Below, piece after piece: positions 7,653 to 14,367 of a DNA stretch of 23,085 bases. Below the pieces are notes generated by a model. That model saw only the letters and a list, made by a program, of their open reading frames with translations. It was not told the DNA's origin and did not search any database. The DNA is from DATLFI01 sp035524895 (lineage in GTDB: Bacteria > Acidobacteriota > Thermoanaerobaculia > Multivoradales > Multivoraceae), in assembly GCA_035524895.1 (NCBI GenBank), contig DATLFI010000271.1, positions 1 through 23,085 on the forward strand, read 5' to 3'. The first letter of the stretch is position 1. Every line of letters starts with the position of its first letter. The position numbers were made by a program, and so were the translations under genes.

Positions 7653-7830
7653 GTCTCCACGGCGCCTTACTGCGCGCATCGCGGGCTGGCTCGGCCTGGC
7701 TGGTCTGTGCCTGACGGGGCTGGCTCTCGGCGCTGGGGCGGCCCAGTCTCCGGGCGACCGGGATGCTCGAGAGCGTGATCTCGCGCAGCTTCGCCAGCGC
7801 GTCACCGAGCTCGAGCGCGCACTCGACCGG
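7651..7830 (+). other. In-frame signal-peptide-like extension upstream of the first canonical start of the EnvC-like gene
   Basis: The frame of the EnvC-like gene is open upstream to the stop at 7528-7530. Reading codons from 7651 gives ESPRRLTARIAG, then WLGLAGLCLTGLALGAGAAQ, then a charged helix that runs directly into the annotated protein. This is a textbook Sec signal (Arg-rich n-region, Leu/Gly-rich core, AxA-type end). Yet between 7531 and 7830 the frame contains no ATG, GTG, TTG or CTG before the hydrophobic core. Either an unusual start is used, or the assembly has a one-base error or the start codon was lost. Confidence 0.6.
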
Positions 7831-8805
7831 GTGGCGACGCAGGCCGGCGACCTGATCGGAAGGCACGCGGAGAACCGGGCGCGGAGCCGGCTGCAGGTCG
7901 CTCGCCTGCAAGAGGCCGAGGCGGCGCTGCGGGAGTCCGTCGCGATCCGGGACGCTTCCCTGGCGCGCGTCGCCGAGCTCGAGGGTGCACTGGCCGAGAG
8001 GCTGGCCCTGCTGCGCCGGCGCCTTCTCTCGATGGACCGCTTCGCCGGCCAGGGTTACCTACGCCTCTTCCTCGACGTCGATCGTACGGCGAACCTGCTC
8101 GACGCCATCCGTCAGCTGCGCTTTCTTGCGCGGCGTGACGCGCACGCGGTAGCGGGCTATCGGGAGGCTCGTGCCGTCCTCGAGGCAGAGCAGGGCGAGT
8201 TGCGCGCGCGGGTGGCGGAGGCCGAGCGCTGGGTAGCGGCGGAGCTCGAGCGACGGCAGGAGCTCGAGCGCCTGGTCGCAGAGCAGAAGCGCCTGCTCGC
8301 GGGGCTCGAAGAGCGGCGGACGCGCCTCGCGCGCAGCGCCGGCGAGCTCGGCCAGCGGGAACAGCGGCTATCGAGGCTGGTCGAGCTGCTGCACGATGAA
8401 AGCGCCGCCGGCCTCGAGGGCGTACCGGTGGACGAGTTCCAGGGCGCCTTGGATTGGCCGGCACTCGGCGCCGTGACAACCGAGTTCGGGCCGCGGACGG
8501 ACCCGGTCTACGGCACCACGCTGCCGCACAACGGCGTCGAGATGGCGACGCGCCGGGAGGCGCCTGTGGCGACCGTGTATCCGGGGCGGGTGTTGTTCGC
8601 CGCACCCTTCCAGGATCTGGGCTTCACCGTAGTGGTGGAGCACCCTGGCCGAGTGCTCACCCTCTACGCGGGGCTGGCGCGGCTCGAGGTCGAGGAGGGC
8701 GATGTGCTAGCGTTTCGATCGGTTGTCGGTAGAGCTTCCGAGCGGCTCTACTTCGAGGTCCGCAGGGAAAAGCGAGCGGAAGATCCTCGCGCTTGGCTGC
8801 GTTGA
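7831..8805 (+). CDS. envC: EnvC-like coiled-coil protein with degenerate LytM (M23) domain
   Basis: At least 324 residues from the first canonical start (GTG 7831); the true protein very probably includes the signal peptide encoded just upstream. The first two thirds (to about residue 190) are a Leu/Glu/Arg-rich coiled coil. The rest is a LytM/M23 fold: VTTEFGPRTDP, LPHNGVE (His233, Glu237 in place of the usual Asp), TLYAGLA where active enzymes have a His, and RLYFEVR (Arg305, Tyr307) where active enzymes have HxH. Most zinc ligands are therefore gone, as in E. coli EnvC, which activates the division amidases AmiA/AmiB rather than cutting peptidoglycan itself. The following S41 and YibQ-like genes reproduce the conserved envC-ctpA-yibQ order. 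Periplasmic location is inferred from the signal. The symbol is by architecture and synteny. Confidence 0.83.
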   Translation: MATQAGDLIGRHAENRARSRLQVARLQEAEAALRESVAIRDASLARVAELEGALAERLALLRRRLLSMDRFAGQGYLRLFLDVDRTANLLDAIRQLRFLARRDAHAVAGYREARAVLEAEQGELRARVAEAERWVAAELERRQELERLVAEQKRLLAGLEERRTRLARSAGELGQREQRLSRLVELLHDESAAGLEGVPVDEFQGALDWPALGAVTTEFGPRTDPVYGTTLPHNGVEMATRREAPVATVYPGRVLFAAPFQDLGFTVVVEHPGRVLTLYAGLARLEVEEGDVLAFRSVVGRASERLYFEVRREKRAEDPRAWLR

Positions 8806-8947
8806 AGGAGTGCGACTCGGAAGCGCGAGCCGCAAGCCGCGAGAAGCGGTGCCTTCGTCTGCACCCCGAGGACTCCCGACGAGCTCGCCGGTCGACCCGC
8901 GGCCGATTCCAGAGCCGGATCCCAGAGCAACAGAGAGGTTCCATTCC

Positions 8948-10135
8948 GTGACCCGAGCGAGCTCCAGCCGCATAGCCTTCCTCGCACTTTCGGCGCTCCT
9001 GGTCGTGCCGCTGGTCGGTAGCGGGCTCGCCCGCGCCGGTTCCTCCGGACAGGAGGACGACTTCTACAAGCACCTGTCGGTGTTCACCGAGGTGTTGCGG
9101 CTGGTGCGGACCGTGTACGTGGAGCCGACCGATATCGACATGCTAATGGCGGGCGCCCTCGACGGGACCACCGACGCGCTCGATCCGTTCTCGCTCTACG
9201 TGCCGGCCGAGCATGCCACCGGGTACCAGCGCGTCGCGGCAGTGGGTCGCAATCGGAGTGGGCTGTTGGTCCTCAAGGAGCGCGGCGTTGCCTACCTTGC
9301 GGCCGTGGACGAGCAGAGCCCCGGCGCCTCGGCGGGTGTGCGGCGCGGTGACATCCTGGCCAAGATCGGTCCCGCGGCGCAGGAGCGTGCGTCGTCCCGA
9401 GACCTGCCGCTGTGGCGGATTCGGCAGCTGCTGGCCGGCGAGCCGGGACAGAAGCTCGAGCTCGAAGTGGTGCGGCAGGGAGAAGCCCTGACGGTCGAGC
9501 TCACGCTCGGCTCCTACTCTCCGCCAGAGCCGCGGCTGCGCGAGGTGAGCGGCGTCTCCGTGCTGCGGCTCGCCAGTTTCGCGCCCCAGGCCTTGCGGTC
9601 GCTCGACGAGATCCTGGCACGGGCGAAGGCCGCGAACCTGCCGTTGCTCGTCGACCTTCGCGGCGTGGCGGGCGACGACCCCGAACAGGGATTCGAAGCC
9701 GCGAAGAGTCTCACGAGCGGTGAGCTCGGAAAGCTGCTCGACCGCAAAGGGGTGGTGGTGCAGGCCTTCCGCGCCGACCGGGAGCCTTTGTGGACGGCCC
9801 CGGCGCTGGGGGTGCTGGTCGATCGCGGCTCCCAGGGTGCCGCGGAGGTCTTCGCCGCGGTGCTGCGGCAGCGAGTCGGGGCGGTGGTCCTGGGCGAGGA
9901 CAGCTTTGGTCATGCGGGGCGCACGACGCGGGTCAACCTCTCATCGGGCGCCTTCCTCGAGCTGACCGATGCGTTCTACTCCGGTCCCGACGGCGTGCGG
10001 ATCACCGAGAGCTTGGAGCCGGATCTCGCGGTCAGCGGCATCCGCTTCGCCACCGGCGACGACGCCGAAGAGGTGCTGGAGCGCGCCGTCGTTATGTTCG
10101 TGGAGCGCCAGCAGTCGGAGCGAGCCGCGGCTTGA
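8948..10135 (+). CDS. S41 (CtpA-like) family protein with PDZ domain, catalytic residues missing
   Basis: A 395-residue exported protein: signal peptide about residues 1-30 (SRIAFLALSALLVVPLVG core), an N-terminal region with TVYVEP and ALDPFSLYVP typical of carboxyl-terminal processing proteases, a PDZ domain about 107-190 (SPGASAGVRRGDILAKIG), then the S41 core. In active CTPs the nucleophile lies in G-S/T-A-S-A-S-E and the Lys in FGKG, 25 residues later in the D1-processing protease. Here the first motif is GSQGAAE (Gly297 at the Ser position) and the second is SFGHAG (His322 at the Lys position). Both residues are absent, so it is predicted to be a pseudoprotease, perhaps a scaffold. The GTG at 8948 has an AGAGAGG ribosome site; the frame stays open to 8723 but that stretch overlaps the upstream gene. 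Confidence 0.85.
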   Translation: MTRASSSRIAFLALSALLVVPLVGSGLARAGSSGQEDDFYKHLSVFTEVLRLVRTVYVEPTDIDMLMAGALDGTTDALDPFSLYVPAEHATGYQRVAAVGRNRSGLLVLKERGVAYLAAVDEQSPGASAGVRRGDILAKIGPAAQERASSRDLPLWRIRQLLAGEPGQKLELEVVRQGEALTVELTLGSYSPPEPRLREVSGVSVLRLASFAPQALRSLDEILARAKAANLPLLVDLRGVAGDDPEQGFEAAKSLTSGELGKLLDRKGVVVQAFRADREPLWTAPALGVLVDRGSQGAAEVFAAVLRQRVGAVVLGEDSFGHAGRTTRVNLSSGAFLELTDAFYSGPDGVRITESLEPDLAVSGIRFATGDDAEEVLERAVVMFVERQQSERAAA

Positions 10136-10186
10136 TGGCGCCTGCGCCGGCAGAGACCGTTGGGATCGCCGGCGTGATGCTCTTGC

Positions 10187-11182
10187 ATGACGGGTAGGCG
10201 TGGACGCGCCGGGTCGCGGGTCCGTCGCGCGCGCGGGCGGCCGCGTCGCCGAACGCCGGCTGGGGTTGGGCTGCTGACCGCGGGGCTCGCGATCGCCCTG
10301 GTCGTCCTCGGCTTGCTGGCCGTAGTTGCTTCGAGGCGCGGGCCGTCGACACCCGCGGTTGGCGCCGAGACTGCGACGGCTGCAGGTGCCGGCGGACCCT
10401 CCGACCTCGGGGCCGCCGGCGATGAGACCCGCGTGCCCGCGGGCGACCTGGCGCTGGCCAACCCGCATGCGGTGGACCTTCCAGGGGCGCCCGCGCCCCC
10501 AGCGAACCGTCCCGTGTTCGTCGCACTCGTGATCGACGACCTCGGCCGGCGCGTCGAGGACGTCGACGAGCTGCGCGCCCTCGGCGTCGAGCTCAGCTAT
10601 GCGGTGCTTCCCTTCGAGGCACGCACCGCGGAGGTCGTGGCTCGACTCCACGAAGCCGGCGCCGAGATCCTGGTGCACCTGCCGATGGAACCGGACGGTC
10701 TCGCCGATCCCGGCCCCGGGGCGCTGCTTCGCGGCATGGACGAGGCCGAGCTCGCCCGCAGGACCGCCGAGGCTCTGGATGCCGTGCAGGGGGCGGTCGG
10801 CGTCAACAATCACATGGGCTCGGCGCTCTCGGCCGACGATCGCGCGATGTCGGTGATCCTGGAGAGAGTCCACGAGCGGGAGCTGTTCTATCTGGACTCG
10901 CGCACCAGCGCCGGCAGCGTGGGCTTCGACCAGGCGCGCCGCGCAGGCATGCCTGCCGCGCGGCGGGACGTCTTCCTCGACGGGGTCCTGGATCCTGCTG
11001 CGATCCGGGAGCAGTTCCGGCGCCTCCTCCAGGTTGCGCTCGAAGAGGGGGCCGCGATCGCTATCGGGCACCCTCACCCTGAGACTCTGGAGGTGCTGCG
11101 GGAGGAGGTGCCCAAGGCGGCCGCGCTGGGCTACCGGTTCGTGCCGGTGAGCTACGTGCTCGAGCGTACAGGCGGCGATTGA
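10187..11182 (+). CDS. yibQ: Divergent polysaccharide deacetylase family protein (YibQ-like)
   Basis: A 331-residue protein with one N-terminal membrane segment (about residues 25-48, preceded by an Arg-rich stretch) and a periplasmic catalytic-type domain from about 108. The divergent polysaccharide deacetylase motifs are present: VIDDLG (Asp117, Asp118), LVHLPMEP, NNHMGS (His209), LDSRTS, RRDVFLD and AIGHPHP. The likely metal-binding Asp/His set is retained, in contrast to its two upstream neighbours. Substrate is unknown; related proteins sit beside envC and ctpA in many proteobacteria. The spacing from the S41 gene is 51 bases. Its 3' end overlaps the convergent mazG gene by 31 bases. Confidence 0.9.
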   Translation: MTGRRGRAGSRVRRARGRPRRRTPAGVGLLTAGLAIALVVLGLLAVVASRRGPSTPAVGAETATAAGAGGPSDLGAAGDETRVPAGDLALANPHAVDLPGAPAPPANRPVFVALVIDDLGRRVEDVDELRALGVELSYAVLPFEARTAEVVARLHEAGAEILVHLPMEPDGLADPGPGALLRGMDEAELARRTAEALDAVQGAVGVNNHMGSALSADDRAMSVILERVHERELFYLDSRTSAGSVGFDQARRAGMPAARRDVFLDGVLDPAAIREQFRRLLQVALEEGAAIAIGHPHPETLEVLREEVPKAAALGYRFVPVSYVLERTGGD

Positions 11183-12039
11183 TCCCTCTCGCTCCGTTTC
11201 GCCTCCTCCCAGAGCTCTTCCATGCGCTGGCGCAGCGCCTCCGGAGGTGCGCCCGCTGCGTGGGCGCCGGCGATGCCGCGCTCGACGTGGGCGAACCTGC
11301 GACGGAACTTGAGGTTGGCGCGCGCGAGGGCCCGCTCCGGATCGATTCGCAACCGACGCGCTAGGTTCGACGCCGCGAACAGTAGGTCTCCGACTTCCTC
11401 CTCGAGCCGGGAAGGGTCGGCCGCTGCGTCGCCGGGCAGCGCAGCCTCGGCCGGCGCGCGCAGCACGGCCCGCAGCTCGTCGAGCTCCTCGTCGATCTTG
11501 TCGAGGATCTCGTCCGTGTGGCGCCAGTCGAAGCCGACGCCGGCTGCCTTCTGGCTCAGGCGGTACGCGCCGACCAGGGCCGGCAGCGAGGTGGGGACAC
11601 CTGCGAGCAGGCCCCCCTCGGCGCCTTCGGTGTCGGAGCCGCGCGCGCCCGCTGCGGCGACCAACTTGCGCTTCTCCCAGAGCTGGGCGACCTGCTCGGC
11701 GTCGAGTCCGCCTCCGGGCGAGCTGTCGAACACGTGGGGATGACGCTCGACCATCTTCGTATGTACTGCAGCGACCGCGTCCGCGAGCACGAAACGGTCT
11801 TGCTCGGCGGCGAGGACCGCCAGGAAGCAAACCTGGAAGAGCAGGTCTCCCAGCTCTCCGCGCAGCGCCTGCCAGTCGCCACAGTCGATGGCCGCAGCCA
11901 CCTCGTGCGCCTCCTCGACCAGGTAGGAGCGGATGTCCGCGAAGGTCTGCTCGCGATCCCACGGGCACCCGCCGGGTGCTCGCAGGCGCTCGACCAGCGT
12001 CAAGAGCTGCGTGACATCGCCGCGGGTCGTCTTGGGCAT
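11152..12039 (-). CDS. mazG: Nucleoside triphosphate pyrophosphohydrolase MazG
   Basis: A 295-residue cytosolic house-cleaning enzyme predicted to hydrolyse (d)NTPs to monophosphate and pyrophosphate. Two tandem MazG modules are seen. The first has CPWDREQTF (residues 25-33), EEAHE with Glu42, Glu43 and Glu46, and ELGDLLFQ with Glu62 and Asp65. The second repeats the pattern (EELDEL, then EEEVGDLLF and FRRRFAHVE). These EExxE/ExxD sets bind magnesium. Compared with E. coli MazG (263 residues), the linker between domains (around GARGSDTEGAEGG) and the second module's loop (APAEAALPGDAAADPS) are longer and low-complexity. It is convergent with and overlaps yibQ, and is divergent from the DUF1844 gene. 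Confidence 0.95.
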   Translation of the reverse strand: MPKTTRGDVTQLLTLVERLRAPGGCPWDREQTFADIRSYLVEEAHEVAAAIDCGDWQALRGELGDLLFQVCFLAVLAAEQDRFVLADAVAAVHTKMVERHPHVFDSSPGGGLDAEQVAQLWEKRKLVAAAGARGSDTEGAEGGLLAGVPTSLPALVGAYRLSQKAAGVGFDWRHTDEILDKIDEELDELRAVLRAPAEAALPGDAAADPSRLEEEVGDLLFAASNLARRLRIDPERALARANLKFRRRFAHVERGIAGAHAAGAPPEALRQRMEELWEEAKRSERDQSPPVRSST

Positions 12040-12067
12040 CGCTGACCTGTCCTCCGTGGCTGGCCCC

Positions 12068-12076
12068 TGCTACGAT
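12068..12076 (+). promoter_or_regulatory. Candidate extended -10 element for the DUF1844 gene cluster
   Basis: TGCTACGAT is an extended -10 in the 144-base region between mazG and the DUF1844 gene. It would give a leader of about 100 bases. A CTGACC lies upstream but 23 bases away, too far for a standard -35. The exact TGCTACG core recurs at 18710. Confidence 0.35.
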
Positions 12077-12183
12077 CTCTCCTCGCCCGCGGAGCCTTGG
12101 AGCTTGCCGGCTCGGCGAGCGCGACCCAGGGGCGCGCGTCCGCGCCTCCCGTTTCGCAGCCTGGCTGAAGGCTTCTCACGATC

Positions 12184-12642
12184 ATGGATGACAGCAAGAT
12201 CAAGGTGACCGACCGGCGCCTGTTCACCGAGGAAGGCGAGCTCCGCGCCGACCTCGAGAGCTACGAGGATAGCGCCCAAGAACCGTCGGCGACTCGGACC
12301 GGGCCCGCCGTCGCGGCGCCAGACCCCAGGAGCGATCCTGCCGCGCCGACCCGACCCGAGCCGCCGCCGGCTCCCGGACCAGGAGAGACGGAGGCTTCAG
12401 GCTCGCCACAGTTTCTGGACCTGGTCGATCTCCTATGCCAGCAGGTGGCGCTCGCCTTGGGGGACCCACGGCTGGGTGCGGGGGCACCGCCGCCCGACCT
12501 GCAGCTCGCGCGTCTCTACATCGACCTCTTGGCAGTCCTGCAGGAGAAGACTCGCGGCAACCTCACCGACGAGGAGGCCGCCGTGCTCGAGGAGCTGGTC
12601 TATCGCTTTCGCATGCTGTATGTGGAGAAGCAGCAGCGCTGA
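12184..12642 (+). CDS. DUF1844 family protein
   Basis: A 152-residue soluble protein. The N terminus carries KVTDRRLFTEEGELR, a stretch common to this family, followed by a Pro/Ala/Thr-rich linker (about residues 35-75). The C-terminal DUF1844 core begins at FLDLVDLLCQQVALALG and includes PPPDLQLARLYIDLLAVLQEK, then TDEEAAVLEELVYRFRMLYVE, which is the family's signature helical pair. The function of DUF1844 is not known; it is frequent in Acidobacteriota and deltaproteobacterial genomes. The next gene starts within its last 23 bases, so the two are translationally linked. Confidence 0.85.
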   Translation: MDDSKIKVTDRRLFTEEGELRADLESYEDSAQEPSATRTGPAVAAPDPRSDPAAPTRPEPPPAPGPGETEASGSPQFLDLVDLLCQQVALALGDPRLGAGAPPPDLQLARLYIDLLAVLQEKTRGNLTDEEAAVLEELVYRFRMLYVEKQQR

Positions 12643-14341
12643 GCTCTTCCGGCGGTGCGGGCTCGGTGCGCTGCTGTTTGCGGCGATCGGCGGCGCTCCC
12701 GCGTCTGCGGAGGTGGCCACGGTCGAGGTCGAGGGCACTCGCCTGACCGCCCCGGTCCTGGAGACGCTGCTGCGACTCCAGGACCAGTGGTTGGTTTGGA
12801 ACAGCGCCTTCCTGCAAGGCGATCGCGTGCTCGCCTGGGCGGGGGTTCGTGATCTTCGCTCGACGGCCGACGAGATGGGCCTTCACCGGCTGCCCGAGCC
12901 GGCGCTGGGAATGTCGGTACGCGCGATCGAGTCCGCCCGCGGCGGCGACTTCGAGCGTGCTCGATGGGCGCTCGAGATGGCCGGCGAGCTCGACCCCGGT
13001 GCGCCGGAGTGGAGCTTCGCGGCGAGTCGCGTGGCGTGGCTCGACCGTTCGCCGATCGAGGCGGTTGGCCACCTGGCTCGAGGTTACGGCACCGTGTTCC
13101 GCCGCTCGCTGACATCGCGCCTGTGGTGGTCCGACGTCGTGCTCTGGGTAGCCGTCAGCTTGCTCGTCTCGGCGGGTTTGTTCGTGGCCCTGCAGATGGT
13201 CACCAAAGGCCCGACACTGCTGCGGGACCTGCTGGCTAGTCTCGGTGGAATGCTGCCGCTCCCGATCGCAGCGCTGGCGGCGGCGGTGGCCATGCTGTGG
13301 CCGCTGCTCCTCCCGGAAGGGTGGATCTGGCTGCTGCTGCAATGGTCGGTGCTGCTCTGGGGCTACGGTTCGGCAAGTGAGCGCTGGGCCACCGTGGTGG
13401 CGATCGCCATCTTCTGTGGTGCTCCGTTCGCGGTGGTCCTACAGCAACGAGGCACGGAGATCGCGCTTCGTCCCGAGTCGCGGCTTCTGGACCACCTGGA
13501 ACAGGGGGCGCTGCACGGAAGGTTGTTCCACGATCTCGCGCGTCTGCGCGAGACGCTCCCGGACACGCCGGCGCTCGACCAGCTCGTCGCCGATATCCAT
13601 GTCAGCCTGGGTCAGGACGATCTGGCGCGCCCGATCTACCGGCAGGTGGTGGATCGCGAGCCAAACAACGGCGCCGCGCTCAACAACCTCGGCGCCTTCC
13701 ATTTCTTCCGCCAAGAGTACATCGAGGCTCTCAGGTACTTCCGGGGCGCCGCCGACCGGCCGGATTCGGCACTAGCGGCGCAGTACAACCTGGCGCAGAC
13801 CTACAGACGACTGATGGAGTTCGAGCGCGACCAGCCACACATCGATGCCGCGCGCGGACTCGACGGCGCGCAGGTCGACCGATGGGAACAGGACGGCCGT
13901 GACGGCATCGTGCTGGCAGGCGGGGTCGAGAGGATCGGGGAGATACGCCAGGAGCTCCGGGCCGCGATCGGTCCGCCGCCTCTAGGTCGGCGCGACCTGG
14001 TGTGGCTCGGCTTGCCGCTGGGGGTTCTGGCGGTGGGGTCCATAGTCCGGCGCGTGGCCCGTCCCGGTCTCGCTGTGCCGACTCCGCACGCCTCGACCGT
14101 GCGAGCTGGATCGGACCGCCTCCTTCGTCTGTTGGTGCCAGGGCTCCTATCGTCCCAGGCCGGCGATGGCGGTCGGGCTTTCGGCGCCGTGCTAGTGCCG
14201 GTTGCGGCGCTGTTGCTGCCGTTTTCGGAGGTGTTCGGTCTCGCGGTGCCTTGGGGTCTCGATCCAGGGTCGTGGTTGGCCTGGGCTGTTGGACTCCTCG
14301 TTCTGGGCGGTTACCTCACCTTGCGGTGGGTGTGGCGATGA
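12620..14341 (+). CDS. Multi-pass membrane protein with TPR repeats
   Basis: A 573-residue protein I do not recognise by name. The ATG at 12620, inside the end of the DUF1844 gene, gives a good Sec signal (RRCGLGALLFAAIGG, likely cleaved after ASA at residue 30). A helical periplasmic region (31-165) follows, with TPR-like ARGGDFERARWALEMAGELDP. Four closely spaced hydrophobic segments lie between about 170 and 280, then a TPR array at about 317-413 (LGQDDLARPIYRQVVDREPNNGA, ALNNLGAFHFFRQEYIEALRYF). Three more hydrophobic segments end the protein (around 455-475, 525-545 and 550-570). TPR domains with this topology usually hold protein complexes at the membrane. The stop overlaps a 9-codon mini-frame that leads into the DUF4388 gene, so it is likely to be co-expressed with that protein. 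Confidence 0.75.
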   Translation: MWRSSSAELFRRCGLGALLFAAIGGAPASAEVATVEVEGTRLTAPVLETLLRLQDQWLVWNSAFLQGDRVLAWAGVRDLRSTADEMGLHRLPEPALGMSVRAIESARGGDFERARWALEMAGELDPGAPEWSFAASRVAWLDRSPIEAVGHLARGYGTVFRRSLTSRLWWSDVVLWVAVSLLVSAGLFVALQMVTKGPTLLRDLLASLGGMLPLPIAALAAAVAMLWPLLLPEGWIWLLLQWSVLLWGYGSASERWATVVAIAIFCGAPFAVVLQQRGTEIALRPESRLLDHLEQGALHGRLFHDLARLRETLPDTPALDQLVADIHVSLGQDDLARPIYRQVVDREPNNGAALNNLGAFHFFRQEYIEALRYFRGAADRPDSALAAQYNLAQTYRRLMEFERDQPHIDAARGLDGAQVDRWEQDGRDGIVLAGGVERIGEIRQELRAAIGPPPLGRRDLVWLGLPLGVLAVGSIVRRVARPGLAVPTPHASTVRAGSDRLLRLLVPGLLSSQAGDGGRAFGAVLVPVAALLLPFSEVFGLAVPWGLDPGSWLAWAVGLLVLGGYLTLRWVWR

Positions 14342-14367
14342 GCCGAACCCGCGAGGTATCGAGCTGA
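14338..14367 (+). other. Nine-codon frame bridging the TPR and DUF4388 genes
   Basis: ATG at 14338 overlaps the TPR gene's stop (ATGA), encodes MSRTREVSS and ends in TGA whose final A is the first base of the DUF4388 ATG (TGATG). Such back-to-back overlaps allow a terminating ribosome to restart. The peptide itself probably has no function; the arrangement may couple expression of its two neighbours. Confidence 0.35.

Noticed and set aside
9941..11968. A 675-codon open frame on the minus strand across yibQ and mazG
   Set aside because: It is an Arg/Ala/Gly-rich shadow of two clear genes, with no family features.
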